28,677 nucleotides of DNA, from contig CALIEL010000041.1 of assembly GCA_938022235.1 (NCBI GenBank), positions 1 through 28,677 on the forward strand. The letters run 5' to 3'. Positions within the stretch are counted from its first letter, which is position 1, and every line of letters starts with the position of its first letter. Made by a program: the position numbers and the translations under genes. Under the pieces are notes generated by a model that did not search any database, had not been told where the DNA came from, and worked only from the letters and a program-made list of their open reading frames with translations. Shown here piece by piece: positions 1-8,335 of the stretch. The stretch is from Oribacterium parvum (GTDB lineage Bacteria > Bacillota > Clostridia > Lachnospirales > Lachnospiraceae).

Positions 1-89
1 CCTCAACCTGACGTTATCAGGCATCCTGCTCTATGAAGCCCGGACTTTCCTCTCCTGCACTTGGCAGCAGCGACCATTCACCTTAGTTC
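1..89 (-). ncRNA. rnpB: RNase P RNA, 5' part (truncated by window edge)
   Basis: The minus strand reads through the hallmark 5' core of bacterial RNase P RNA: a GGTCGCTGCTGCC segment, then GAGGAAAGTCCGGGCTTCAT, AGAGCAGGATGCC and TGATAACGTCAGG. These match the conserved 5' elements (GAGGAAAGUCCGGGCU, then the CAUAGRGCAGGRUGCC and GGUAACGCC-type stretches) of type A RNase P RNA. Only about the first 90 nt are present; the rest continues beyond position 1. The 5' end is placed from a promoter just upstream (-10 at 96-101), so the exact first base is inferred. This catalytic RNA matures tRNA 5' ends. Confidence 0.93.
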
Positions 90-95
90 CGTTAA

Positions 96-125
96 AGTCT
101 ATCTTATGAAATTCTTTTTTGTCAA
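96..125 (-). promoter_or_regulatory. Promoter of rnpB
   Basis: On the minus strand there is a perfect -35 TTGACA (120-125), an 18-nt spacer and a -10 TAGACT (96-101). Transcription would start about seven bases later, near position 89, just before the conserved rnpB core. It lies between the stop of the AraC-type gene (155) and rnpB, so rnpB is likely transcribed on its own. Confidence 0.75.
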
Positions 126-154
126 GAAAATCCATTTTCCTTGATACATTTTCC

Positions 155-1090
155 TTAATACAAATGTTGCAAATATTCCCCGGTTTCCCGGTTATACAGC
201 ATCTCTTCTTTCATGTTTCTATACTGCAAAGGACTTACCCCTATTTTCTGCCGAAAAATCTTGGAAAAGCTTAAAGGGTCATGATAGCCCACCATATAGG
301 CAATTTCCGCTATGGACTTTCCGGTTCTCCGAAGCATGGCCTTGGCATTTTGCATCCGGATATAGAGTAAATATTCCTTGGGAGAGTAACCGGTATCCTT
401 TTTAAAGCTGTTAAAAAGATGGGCGCGATGAATTCCCATTTCCTTCGCTAAAGCGCTAATAGAGATATCTTCATGATAATGCTCATCCAGATAGGCTCTC
501 ACTCTGGCACTGTGACTGCCTAAATCCTTTAACGGTCCTCCCCAATGCGCTTCTTCCTGCTTTCCCCTGAGAAGATTGGCAAAAAACAAGTGCATATAGG
601 CGCTTCTGGATAATTGCTCTTCAATGGTATAATCCTGTTTTTGTAATATTTTATTGATATACAACAATAGATTATCCATCTGATGCACGATTCCCACCGG
701 TTTTTCCTTGCTAAAGCCGACTTCGGTAAAAAAACTGTCCGCATCCACTCCCCGCACACCAATCCAAAAATAAGACCAGGGCTCCGTTAAATCCGCCTCA
801 TACCAGGCCTCTACGTGAGGATATAAAAGAAACGCATTCCCTTTGGATAAATGATAGTATTCTCCGTTAACGAATAATGTCCCTACACCGGAATAGACCA
901 CATGCAAAAGATATAAATTTCGTTTATTAGGCCCATAACGATGTCCCGGAACACAACGTTCTTTTCCGCAATACATCAGCTGTAGGTCGGAGGCCTTATT
1001 CTCAGCGTCCTGAAAATTCAAAGAACGCTGCTCCTCCCCCAAAAAACAGCCAAAGGGATCTTTTACAAAATCTACAGTTTGTCTTTCCAT
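155..1090 (-). CDS. AraC-family sugar-operon regulator (MsmR/RafR-like)
   Basis: This 311-residue protein has an N-terminal cupin-like ligand-binding half (roughly residues 50-140, with the typical YLLHVVYSGVGTLFVNGEYY and PWSYFWIGVRG segments) and a C-terminal pair of helix-turn-helix motifs (about 205-300, ISALAKEMGIHRAHLFNSF and IAEIAYMVGYHDPLSFSKIF). That is the standard AraC/XylS layout and length. It is the last gene of the raffinose/sucrose cluster, 111 bp after the alpha-galactosidase, matching the position-by-association of MsmR/RafR activators; the inducer is inferred to be a galactoside or its product. Its ATG has no good ribosome binding site, but a 28-codon ORF with a strong one overlaps the start (see 1072-1158), so translational coupling is possible. 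Confidence 0.88.
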   Translation of the reverse strand: MERQTVDFVKDPFGCFLGEEQRSLNFQDAENKASDLQLMYCGKERCVPGHRYGPNKRNLYLLHVVYSGVGTLFVNGEYYHLSKGNAFLLYPHVEAWYEADLTEPWSYFWIGVRGVDADSFFTEVGFSKEKPVGIVHQMDNLLLYINKILQKQDYTIEEQLSRSAYMHLFFANLLRGKQEEAHWGGPLKDLGSHSARVRAYLDEHYHEDISISALAKEMGIHRAHLFNSFKKDTGYSPKEYLLYIRMQNAKAMLRRTGKSIAEIAYMVGYHDPLSFSKIFRQKIGVSPLQYRNMKEEMLYNRETGEYLQHLY

Positions 1091-1158
1091 CCCAGCAAAA
1101 AGAGAGGGAGACCGGAATTAAGAAAAAGAAAAGGGCTCTTCTCTTTGCTTTTCTCCAT
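1072..1158 (-). CDS. Possible 28-residue leader ORF overlapping the araC-type start
   Basis: An ATG at 1158 follows a clear GGAG ribosome binding site (with a further AGGAGG upstream) and opens 28 codons, beginning MEKSKEKSPF and ending KDKL, stopping at TAG 15 nt after the regulator's ATG in another frame. The regulator itself lacks a convincing Shine-Dalgarno sequence. A translated leader that delivers ribosomes to the regulator start would explain this. No family is recognised, and chance is a real alternative. Confidence 0.3.
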   Translation of the reverse strand: MEKSKEKSPFLFLNSGLPLFLLGWKDKL

Positions 1159-1201
1159 AGACTCTCCTCTCTCTACCTCCTACATTTATTTTTCTTTCTC
1201 C

Positions 1202-3493
1202 CTAAGACTTGGCATCAATCTTGAAAAGGATGGAGGCAAAGTCTCCTCCCTTTCTACTTAAATCATCTCTGGAAATAGGAATTCCCACTTCCATAAGCTC
1301 ACTTCCGTAAGCCAGATAATCCAAGCTCTTCTTTTCCAAATTAAAGGAAGCATGTAAAACAGGATTTTCCAACCTTTCCAAGCAGGGGCTTAAATCAGCC
1401 TGTACTCTGTAAAGACGGTCCTCCTCCAAGCCCTTTAGCTTAAAACGAATCCAGGAAGCATTTACATGATTTAAGGTCTGGAAATACATGGCCAAAGCTT
1501 GATCCTTCTTAGGAGATACCACCATAAAGGCAGTTTCATTTCCCTTGAAAGGAGAACGAAGGCGATAAAAGTCTCCGTCAATCTGAATCAGCTTCCGATA
1601 CTCCTTCATAAACTGAATCTGCTTCTTCACCTCTTCAATTTCCTTCTCCGGAAGAAGATTTAAATCCAGCTCATAACCGAAGGTTCCGAAGTAAGCCATA
1701 TTGGCTCTGGTTTCCAATGGGGTATTTCTGTAAAGCTGCTGGTTAGGAACCTGAGATACATGGGAACCGATACTGACAATGGGGTAGGCAATGGAAGTTC
1801 CGTACTGAATCTTTGCTCTCTCCGCCGCATCCGAGTCATCACTGCACCAGGTCTGGGGAGCATAGTACATCAGTCCCGCATCATATCTGGCTCCACCGCT
1901 GGCACAGGATTCAAAAAGCACATCCGGGAACTCCGTAGTCAGGCGATGATACAAATCATAGACTCCAAGAATATATCTATGCATCATCTCTCCCTGTCTT
2001 TCCGCATCCAGTGCGGCAGAATAGGGCTCGGACATATAGCGGTTCATATCCCACTTAATATAGGAAATGGAGGATTCTCTAAGAATCTTTGCCATCTTTC
2101 CGTAAATATAGTCCACAACCTCTTTTCTGGAATAGTCCAGTACATGCTGGTGTCTGGCATGGCTTGGAAAACGTCCGGGAGTAGCAATCATCCAATCCGG
2201 ATGAGCACGGTACAGGTCGGAATCCATGTTGACCATTTCCACTTCAAACCAAAGGCCGAACTTCAGTCCCAAAGCCTCTACCTTCTTGGACAGGCCTGCA
2301 ATTCCCTGGGGAAGTTTTTCCAAGTTGGCATCCCAGTCCCCAAGGCCTCTGTAATCATCATTTCTCTTTCCAAACCAGCCGTCATCCAATACGAAAAGCT
2401 CCGCTCCCACTTCCTTTGCCTTCTTGGCAATGTGAAGAATCTTCTCCTCATTAAAGTCAAAGAAGGTAGCCTCCCAGTTATTTAAAAGAATCGGGCGTTC
2501 CTGATTCTTGTATTTTCCGTGCATAAGGCGGTTTTTAAAGAAGCGGTGATAAACCTGACTCAAACCGTTCAAACCATCCTCGGAATAGGCCATCACCACC
2601 TCCGGGCTTTGGAAGGACTCTCCCTCTGAAATGCAATAGGAGAAGTTCTGGGGATTAATTCCCAGCATTACCCTTGTCATATCAAAGGTGGATACCTCTA
2701 CTTGAGAAAGGAAGTTTCCGCTGTAAACCAGGTTAAAGCCGTAAACCTTTCCCTGATCCTCGTTGGCATCCGGACGAAGCAGGGCAATAAAAGGGTTATG
2801 CTCCGCACCGGAACAGGTACCGTTTAAGCTTTGAATGCCTTGAATCCCCATTTCCAGTTTTCTGGTCTTTACATAACGCTCTCTTCCCCAAGCTCCCGCC
2901 AAATGAAGCATGGTAAAATCTTTATCCAAGAATTCCACACTCATACTGAGGGCCGCCTCTAAGTGGATTTTTTCCGCTCCCATTTGGGTAAAGCAAACAT
3001 TTCGGCAAAGCACCGGATAGTCTCTATAAAGGGTATATTCCAAACGAAGCTCTGTCTCACTGACAGCATCTACCAGGAAAATATCCAAGGTCAAAGCTTC
3101 ATCATCCGCCTCCACATAGGACATAGGTAGGGGCAGGTAGCTTGGCTTTCCCTTCTTGATTTCATAGCCCCGATAGCGGAAGTCGGATACCCTGCTGCCG
3201 TTTTCCTGCAAAATGGAAAAGGCAGGACTGCGATAGTCTCCTGTTCCATAGGAAGGATATTCCTGAGTGGCATATTGCATGGAAAGTGAGCCCGGCTCCG
3301 GGATACATACGCTCATCTGAGAACGCTGAGCCTCTTCATGCAGGGAAGAAAAGCCTTCTCTGTCATGGATTCGCTTGCCATAATACAGATGCTCCAGCTG
3401 CTCATTTTCCATTACCCGCATAAGGTAGGAAATCTTCTCGTTATATAAATGAAAAACTCTTTCTTTTTCGTGAAAAACAATATCAAAAGCCAT
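1202..3493 (-). CDS. aga: Alpha-galactosidase, glycoside hydrolase family 36
   Basis: This 763-residue cytoplasmic enzyme hydrolyses terminal alpha-1,6-galactose from raffinose, melibiose or stachyose, leaving sucrose in the case of raffinose. It shows the GH36 layout: an N-terminal beta-sandwich, a TIM barrel with FVLDDGWFGKRNDD (about 367-380), the nucleophile motif SYIKWDMNRY (Asp482) and the acid/base motif CASGGARYDAG...WCSDDSDA (Asp552), then a C-terminal beta domain. The length is usual for bacterial group I GH36. There is no signal peptide. A strong GGAGGAG site precedes the ATG, 15 nt after the second permease gene, so it is co-transcribed with the transporter, as in the streptococcal msm operon. 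Confidence 0.95.
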   Translation of the reverse strand: MAFDIVFHEKERVFHLYNEKISYLMRVMENEQLEHLYYGKRIHDREGFSSLHEEAQRSQMSVCIPEPGSLSMQYATQEYPSYGTGDYRSPAFSILQENGSRVSDFRYRGYEIKKGKPSYLPLPMSYVEADDEALTLDIFLVDAVSETELRLEYTLYRDYPVLCRNVCFTQMGAEKIHLEAALSMSVEFLDKDFTMLHLAGAWGRERYVKTRKLEMGIQGIQSLNGTCSGAEHNPFIALLRPDANEDQGKVYGFNLVYSGNFLSQVEVSTFDMTRVMLGINPQNFSYCISEGESFQSPEVVMAYSEDGLNGLSQVYHRFFKNRLMHGKYKNQERPILLNNWEATFFDFNEEKILHIAKKAKEVGAELFVLDDGWFGKRNDDYRGLGDWDANLEKLPQGIAGLSKKVEALGLKFGLWFEVEMVNMDSDLYRAHPDWMIATPGRFPSHARHQHVLDYSRKEVVDYIYGKMAKILRESSISYIKWDMNRYMSEPYSAALDAERQGEMMHRYILGVYDLYHRLTTEFPDVLFESCASGGARYDAGLMYYAPQTWCSDDSDAAERAKIQYGTSIAYPIVSIGSHVSQVPNQQLYRNTPLETRANMAYFGTFGYELDLNLLPEKEIEEVKKQIQFMKEYRKLIQIDGDFYRLRSPFKGNETAFMVVSPKKDQALAMYFQTLNHVNASWIRFKLKGLEEDRLYRVQADLSPCLERLENPVLHASFNLEKKSLDYLAYGSELMEVGIPISRDDLSRKGGDFASILFKIDAKS

Positions 3494-3508
3494 TCTACTC
3501 CTCCAATC

Positions 3509-4348
3509 CTAGAGCTTACCGCCACTGGTGGCAATTCCTTCAATGAATTGCTTCTGGAACAAAATATATAAAACGATCATTGGAACACAGGCAATCAGGG
3601 ATGCCGCCATCAGTTCCGGGAATTTCACCACGTATTGTCCCTGCATCTTTGCCAAAGCAGAGGACAAAACCAACATATCCTTATCCGTATTTACAATCAT
3701 GGGCCACATCAAATCCTTATAGGCAAAGAGGGCTGTAAAAATTCCCAGTGCCACCATGGAAGAACGCATCAAAGGCATCATAACGAAAAGGAAGGTTTGT
3801 CCGATATTACAGCCATCCAGTCTGGCAGCCTCCTCCAAATCCTTGGGAAGTCCCATAAAGCCCTGTCTTAAAAGAAAGGTTCCAAAGGCGGTAACCAGTC
3901 CCGGGAAAACCAAAGCAAAAATCGTATTTAACATTCCCATCTTGGAAACCATTAAATACTGAGGAATCAAAAAGACCTGATTTGGCACCATCATTTGGAA
4001 TAAAACCAGGGAAAATGCCAGGTCTCTTCCCGGAAAACGGAGTCTGGCAAAGGCATAGCCCGCCATAGTTGCCGTTACCACCGCGCAAAGCACTCTAAAG
4101 AAAATCAAAAGCAGGGTATTTCTATAGAGCAGAAGAAAATCCATGTTGGCAAAAACCGCCTTAAAGGCGTCTGTTCGCCAAACCTTCGGGAAGATAATAA
4201 AAGGATCCACGGAGGTTGCCTCTGTAATACTCTTAAAGGCTGTCAGTACCATCCAGAGGAAGGGAATCAACATGGTAATGGAAATCAAAACCAAAGATAA
4301 GTGAATAATAAAACTGCTGATTTTTCTATTTCTCTCTAAACTTTCCAT
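3509..4348 (-). CDS. msmG: ABC sugar transporter permease, MsmG-like
   Basis: This is a 279-residue carbohydrate (CUT1) ABC permease with about six membrane segments. The cytoplasmic EAA loop that docks the ATPase is visible at LPKDLEEAARLDGCNIGQTFLFVMMP, about residues 165-190. The C-terminal FIEGIATSGGKL tail is typical of MalG/MsmG-type subunits. It lies 13 nt downstream of the partner permease and shares the same GGAGTAGCTATG initiation sequence. It should form the inner-membrane channel with the protein at 4362-5267, fed by the lipoproteins at 5472-8335. No ATPase gene is present nearby. Confidence 0.93.
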   Translation of the reverse strand: MESLERNRKISSFIIHLSLVLISITMLIPFLWMVLTAFKSITEATSVDPFIIFPKVWRTDAFKAVFANMDFLLLYRNTLLLIFFRVLCAVVTATMAGYAFARLRFPGRDLAFSLVLFQMMVPNQVFLIPQYLMVSKMGMLNTIFALVFPGLVTAFGTFLLRQGFMGLPKDLEEAARLDGCNIGQTFLFVMMPLMRSSMVALGIFTALFAYKDLMWPMIVNTDKDMLVLSSALAKMQGQYVVKFPELMAASLIACVPMIVLYILFQKQFIEGIATSGGKL

Positions 4349-4361
4349 AGCTACTCCTTTC

Positions 4362-5267
4362 TTAGTTATAGTAAACCCATTTCTTCTGCCCGATCATCTG
4401 TAAAACCGTAACCAGTAAAGTCAGAAGAAGGAGTACCACCACAATGGTGGAACCATAACCGATATTTTTGTTTACAAAGGAATACTTATAGAAAAGATAT
4501 ACCAAAGACTGGGTTTTTCCCAGTGCCGGGTTGGTGTTATCAATTACCATATAAATCAAGTCAAATACCTGTAAGCTGGCAATGACTCTGGTTACCAAAA
4601 CGAAGAAAATCGTTGGAGAAAGCAAGGGCAAAGTAATATTAAAGAAACTGGAAATACCGGTTGCCCCGTCAATCTCCGCCGCTTCATAGTAGTCCCCCGG
4701 AATTTCCTGTAATCCCGCCAGGAAAAGTACCATGTTGTAGCCCAGGATAGACCAGATACCAATTACCGCAATGCTATAAATCGCAATGCTTGGACTACTT
4801 ACCCAGTTATTTTTCGCATGGAAAATATGGTTTAACAAACCGAAATCGGAATTGTATAACCAACGCCAAACCATGGCAATAGCAGCAGGCGCCGCCACCA
4901 TAGGCAGGAAAATAATGGTTCTATACACCGATCTCCCTTTAATTTTCTTATTTAACAGTACTGCCAAAACCAGGGAAATAGCTATGGAGAAGGGGACTTC
5001 CACAATCGCATAACGCACCGTATTGAGCAGGGCCTGCCAGATTTCCTTATCCGCAAAAACCTTCTGGTAATTTTGCAAGCCAACAAAAATGTTCCCTCTA
5101 CCAAAGTCTCCCGTCTTAAAGAAGCTTTGATAAATGGTGTTGATAATCGGTATAATATTCAAAACCACCAAACCGATTATTGTTGGCAGGATAAATAACC
5201 AGCCCCAGATAAATTCGTTTTTCTCTCTACTGGTAAACGAAAAGCCTTTCTTTTTCTCTTCCGCCAT
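4362..5267 (-). CDS. msmF: ABC sugar transporter permease, MsmF-like
   Basis: This 301-residue CUT1-family permease has a cytoplasmic N-terminus, a first membrane helix (FIWGWLFILPTIIGLVVLNI) and about six helices in all. Its EAA loop (IPGDYYEAAEIDGATGISSFFNITLP, about 195-220) contacts the ATPase. It is the first permease after the binding-protein genes, with an AAAAGGAGTAGCT ribosome binding site. About 200 bp containing a degenerate 12-nt repeat separates it from the upstream binding-protein gene, which may set relative expression. MalF/MsmF/RafF-like role is assigned from family and context; the exact sugar is inferred from the adjacent alpha-galactosidase. Confidence 0.93.
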   Translation of the reverse strand: MAEEKKKGFSFTSREKNEFIWGWLFILPTIIGLVVLNIIPIINTIYQSFFKTGDFGRGNIFVGLQNYQKVFADKEIWQALLNTVRYAIVEVPFSIAISLVLAVLLNKKIKGRSVYRTIIFLPMVAAPAAIAMVWRWLYNSDFGLLNHIFHAKNNWVSSPSIAIYSIAVIGIWSILGYNMVLFLAGLQEIPGDYYEAAEIDGATGISSFFNITLPLLSPTIFFVLVTRVIASLQVFDLIYMVIDNTNPALGKTQSLVYLFYKYSFVNKNIGYGSTIVVVLLLLTLLVTVLQMIGQKKWVYYN

Positions 5268-5351
5268 AGCTACTCCTTTTCTACTAAATACCGGACTTTA
5301 AAATTTGTTTTTGCAACATTTTATTTCCTTGCCTTATTTAGCGTTTTGAAA

Positions 5352-5459
5352 GCTTTCAAAAGCGCCGTGATAAATGCCGTAATAAATGCTGTTGTGAATG
5401 CTATTAAGAACGCTTTTTGAAAAGTTTTGATAAATACTGTTTTAAATGCTGATTCGCTC
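5352..5459. repeat. Degenerate 12-nt tandem repeat, about nine units
   Basis: Reading the plus strand from 5352 in steps of twelve gives gctttcaaaagc, gccgtgataaat, gccgtaataaat, gctgttgtgaat, gctattaagaac, gctttttgaaaa, gttttgataaat, actgttttaaat and gctgattcgctc. Most units share a gc..t....aaat pattern. An 18-bp perfect palindrome (TTTTGAAAGCTTTCAAAA, 5344-5361) sits at one edge. It fills the gap between the binding-protein gene and msmF. In one minus-strand frame it reads as a four-residue AFIT-like repeat, but no ribosome binding site supports translation. Confidence 0.6.
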
Positions 5460-5471
5460 ATTGTTTTATAT

Positions 5472-6815
5472 TTACTTAGCATGCTCTTCAGCAAGCTTCT
5501 CATTCATCTGTGCCGCCATCTTTTTACAAGCTTCCTCCATCGTCAGCTCTCCCGTATATACCTTAGTAACCAACTCTGTATTGGCATCCTCCCAGGTTAC
5601 TGTGCTTCTGGAGAAGGGAAGAATCTCCATATCTTCCATCATGTTGAGATAGGCCTGTAAATTAAAGGGCGCGCTCTTTGCCCATTCCTGAGAAGTACCC
5701 TTGTAAGCCGACATGGTAATGCCAAGCTCTGCCTGCTTTCTTTGTGCCTTTTCGGATCCCATGTATTCGATCAGTTTCCAAGCCTCTTCCTTATGCTTAG
5801 TGTTGGCTGCAGCAGCCCATCCTAAACCATTGTAGATAGACACTCTTCTTCCGGTCACTTTATCCTTCGGAAGCTCTACGCAATCCGCATTGGCCAAGCT
5901 GAAATCATTCTTCTTATGTGCCGCAATCATCCAGGAACCCTGGGTAATCATTGCCACCTTACCGGACTGGAATAGAACATCTTCGGAATTTTCGGACATG
6001 GTCTCTGCGGAAGGAATCAAATCCTCCTTAATCCAGGTCTCCAAAATCTGCATAGCTTCAATGCTCTTCGGATCGTCATAGCCGGATTTTGTCTTGTCAT
6101 CATTTAGAATGTATCCGCCTCTGTCCAAAATCATATTGTAATAGCCTGCCTGATCATTGTTTGGCTTTAAGCAAAAACCATACTGAGAACCATCCGGCTT
6201 TTTCAGCTTTCTGGCAGCTTCCGTTAAGTCATCCCAGGTCCAATCGGCAGTTGGATAAGCCAAGCCTGCCTCATCAAACATCTTCTTATTGTACCAAAGA
6301 GCAATCGTATCGATATCCTTAGGTACTGCATAGTCCTTACCCTCATAGCCGTAAAGACTCCAGATATCTGTGGGATAATTCTCCTTCTTAATCACTTCGG
6401 AATTCTTAATGTAATCCGTCAAATCCAGAAGCATCCCGTTACTCATGTACCGCTCTGATTCATTGGAATGCATCCAGAACACATCCGGCAAAGATCCGCC
6501 CTGAGCAGCAGCTTCCATAGCAGTCCAGTAATCCGCCCAGCGCACAACGGTAATCTTGGTTTTAATTCCTGTTTCCTTCGTGAAATCCGCCATGATTTCT
6601 TCCAGTCCGGGCTCCTGGTTGGTATCCCAGATGGATACGGAGAGAGTTACATCCGAATTGTTTTCCCCCTCTGCTTTCGCTGTTTCCTTAGCGCTCTCCT
6701 GGGCTGTTGCTCCGGATCCCTCTGAAGAATTTCCCCCGGAATTTTCCGCCTTCTGTCCACAGGCCATCAATCCTAACAGGCTTAAGCCAAGTGCCAATGC
6801 GTACTTCCTTAACAT
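5472..6815 (-). CDS. ABC sugar-binding lipoprotein (second tandem copy)
   Basis: This 447-residue extracytoplasmic solute-binding protein (CUT1 family, MsmE-like) begins with a lipoprotein signal; the lipobox is LMAC (Cys19), followed by a Ser/Gly/Glu-rich linker. The mature body carries the typical YAVPKDIDTIALWYNKKMFDEAG and GKVAMITQGSWM segments. It is very similar along its whole length to the protein at 7028-8335, with blocks such as GGSLPDVFWMHSNESERYMSN identical or nearly so. This points to a tandem duplication. A GGAGG site precedes the ATG. A terminator lies between the two copies, so this copy may be less expressed or have its own weak promoter. Confidence 0.93.
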   Translation of the reverse strand: MLRKYALALGLSLLGLMACGQKAENSGGNSSEGSGATAQESAKETAKAEGENNSDVTLSVSIWDTNQEPGLEEIMADFTKETGIKTKITVVRWADYWTAMEAAAQGGSLPDVFWMHSNESERYMSNGMLLDLTDYIKNSEVIKKENYPTDIWSLYGYEGKDYAVPKDIDTIALWYNKKMFDEAGLAYPTADWTWDDLTEAARKLKKPDGSQYGFCLKPNNDQAGYYNMILDRGGYILNDDKTKSGYDDPKSIEAMQILETWIKEDLIPSAETMSENSEDVLFQSGKVAMITQGSWMIAAHKKNDFSLANADCVELPKDKVTGRRVSIYNGLGWAAAANTKHKEEAWKLIEYMGSEKAQRKQAELGITMSAYKGTSQEWAKSAPFNLQAYLNMMEDMEILPFSRSTVTWEDANTELVTKVYTGELTMEEACKKMAAQMNEKLAEEHAK

Positions 6816-6887
6816 ACTTGCCTCCTTTTAAAAAAAGTGTAAAGGTAAGCAAACAGGTATTCCTAAGGAAACATCCCGGAAATTTTA

Positions 6888-6947
6888 GAAAAAGAGGCTG
6901 TAAAAAAAGAATTCTTCTCTCATCCCTTCTTTTTTCACAACCCCTCT
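6888..6947 (-). terminator. Rho-independent terminator between the two binding-protein genes
   Basis: On the minus strand an arm beginning AGAGGGGTTGTG (6927-6947) pairs, with a small mismatch, to the arm ending TACAGCCTCT (6893-6911), each also carrying complementary A/T tracts. The stem is followed by TTTTTCT. It lies after the first binding-protein gene and before the second, so it should end or attenuate part of the transcription. Confidence 0.7.
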
Positions 6948-6980
6948 TCTATACGCAATCGACCCTGGTACTTTTCTTTT

Positions 6981-7020
6981 AAACGAGATATCGCACACTA
7001 CGCGTGCGATACTCGTTAAG
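6981..7020. repeat. 40-bp palindromic dispersed element, copy 1
   Basis: The plus strand starts AAACGAGATATCGCAC, has a 7-nt loop ACTACGC, and ends GTGCGATACTCGTTAAG. The arms pair over 14 bp with one bulged A. A second 40-bp copy lies in opposite orientation at 14795-14834, with the same ends but a different central stem. This copy starts 8 nt past the stop of the upstream binding-protein gene. It looks like a REP/PU-type mobile palindrome or a conserved hairpin. Confidence 0.75.
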
Positions 7021-7027
7021 AATCAAA

Positions 7028-8335
7028 TTACTTCTGCTCTTCTGCAAGCTTTTCATTCATTTGCTTTGCCATCTGCTTACATGCTTCTTCCATGGTAAGC
7101 TCTCCGGTATAAACCTTGGTAATGATTTCATTATCTGCATTTTCCCAGCTTACAGTACTTCTGGAATAAGGACGAATTACCATGTCATCCATCATGTTCA
7201 GATAAGCCTGCAGGTTAAAGTTTGCACTCTTTACCCATGCATCGGAGGTTCCCTTGTAAGCGGACATGGTTACTCCAAGTTCAGCCTGCTTCTTCTGTGC
7301 CGGCTCAGAACCCAAATACTCAATCAGCTTCCATGCCTCTTCTGTATGCTTACCATTCTTTGCGGCAGCCCATCCCAAACCGTTGTATAAGGAAACTCTC
7401 TTACCTGTTTTAGCATCCTTGGGAAGCTCTACAATATCGGCATTCTGCGCTGTGTACTCATTAGCCTTGTAGCTGGCAATCATCCAAGAGCCCTGAGGAA
7501 CCATAGCTACCTTTCCGGACTGGAACAATACTTCCTCTCCGTTCTCGGACATCGTCTCAGCAGATGGCATCAAGCCTTCCTTAATCCAGGTATCTAAAAT
7601 ATTCATTCCTTCGATGGTCTTTGGATCATCCCATCCGGACTTCTTCTTATCATCACTGATAACATATCCGCCCTTATCATAAATCAGGTTATAATATCCT
7701 GCCTGATTGTTATCCATCTTCACTGCCAAACCGTACTGAGAGCCGTCAGACTTTGTCAGCTTTCTTGCGGTTTCCGTTAAATCATCCCAGGTCCAGTCGG
7801 ATGTAGGATAAGGAACTCCCGCCTCGTCGAAAAGCTTTTTATTATACCAGATTGCAATGGTATCAATGTCCTTAGGAACTGCATAGTAATGGTCCTTGTA
7901 AGTATAAAGTCCCCAGATATCCTCCGGATAATTTTCCACTTTAATCTTATCGGAAGCCTTAATCTTATCCGTCAAATCCAAGAGCATATCATTACTCATA
8001 TAACGCTCTGATTCATTAGAGTGCATCCAGAAAACATCCGGTAAAGATCCTCCCTGTGCTCCTGCCTCCAACATAGTCCAGTACTCATTCCACTTTACAA
8101 CGGAAATCTTGGTCTTGATTCCGGTCTCCTTAGTGAAATCATCTAAAATCTCCTTAAGTCCCGGTTCCTGGTTGGTATCCCAAATTGCAACGGAAAGCTC
8201 GTCAGAGGAAGCTCCCTGCTCACCGCTTCCGCTTGCTGTACTCTCGGAAGAAGAGCTCTTGCTTCCGCCGCAAGCAACCAATCCCAGAGCCATAAGCCCC
8301 ATCACTACTGATACCGCTAAACTTCTTTTTTTCAT
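7028..8335 (-). CDS. ABC sugar-binding lipoprotein (first tandem copy)
   Basis: This 435-residue MsmE/RafE-type solute-binding protein has a classical lipoprotein signal ending in the lipobox LVAC (Cys22) and a Gly/Ser-rich linker. Conserved segments include GGSLPDVFWMHSNESERYMSN, YYAVPKDIDTIAIWYNKK and VAMVPQGSWMIASYK. It delivers sugar to the permeases encoded downstream. TAGGAGGAAAAG gives a strong ribosome binding site. A 192-bp gap with a hairpin and a TATAAT box separates it from the broken ptsI gene, so a separate promoter here is plausible. The closely similar gene at 5472-6815 is a tandem paralogue and may differ in sugar preference. Confidence 0.94.
   Translation of the reverse strand: MKKRSLAVSVVMGLMALGLVACGGSKSSSSESTASGSGEQGASSDELSVAIWDTNQEPGLKEILDDFTKETGIKTKISVVKWNEYWTMLEAGAQGGSLPDVFWMHSNESERYMSNDMLLDLTDKIKASDKIKVENYPEDIWGLYTYKDHYYAVPKDIDTIAIWYNKKLFDEAGVPYPTSDWTWDDLTETARKLTKSDGSQYGLAVKMDNNQAGYYNLIYDKGGYVISDDKKKSGWDDPKTIEGMNILDTWIKEGLMPSAETMSENGEEVLFQSGKVAMVPQGSWMIASYKANEYTAQNADIVELPKDAKTGKRVSLYNGLGWAAAKNGKHTEEAWKLIEYLGSEPAQKKQAELGVTMSAYKGTSDAWVKSANFNLQAYLNMMDDMVIRPYSRSTVSWENADNEIITKVYTGELTMEEACKQMAKQMNEKLAEEQK

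Noticed and set aside
1760..2485. 241-codon plus-strand ORF
   Set aside because: It lies fully antisense to the alpha-galactosidase, has no ribosome binding site and no recognisable domain; the minus-strand gene has all GH36 motifs.
5321..5503. 60-codon ORF with AFIT-like repeats
   Set aside because: It has no ribosome binding site, starts inside the binding-protein gene, and its residues simply translate a 12-nt DNA repeat.
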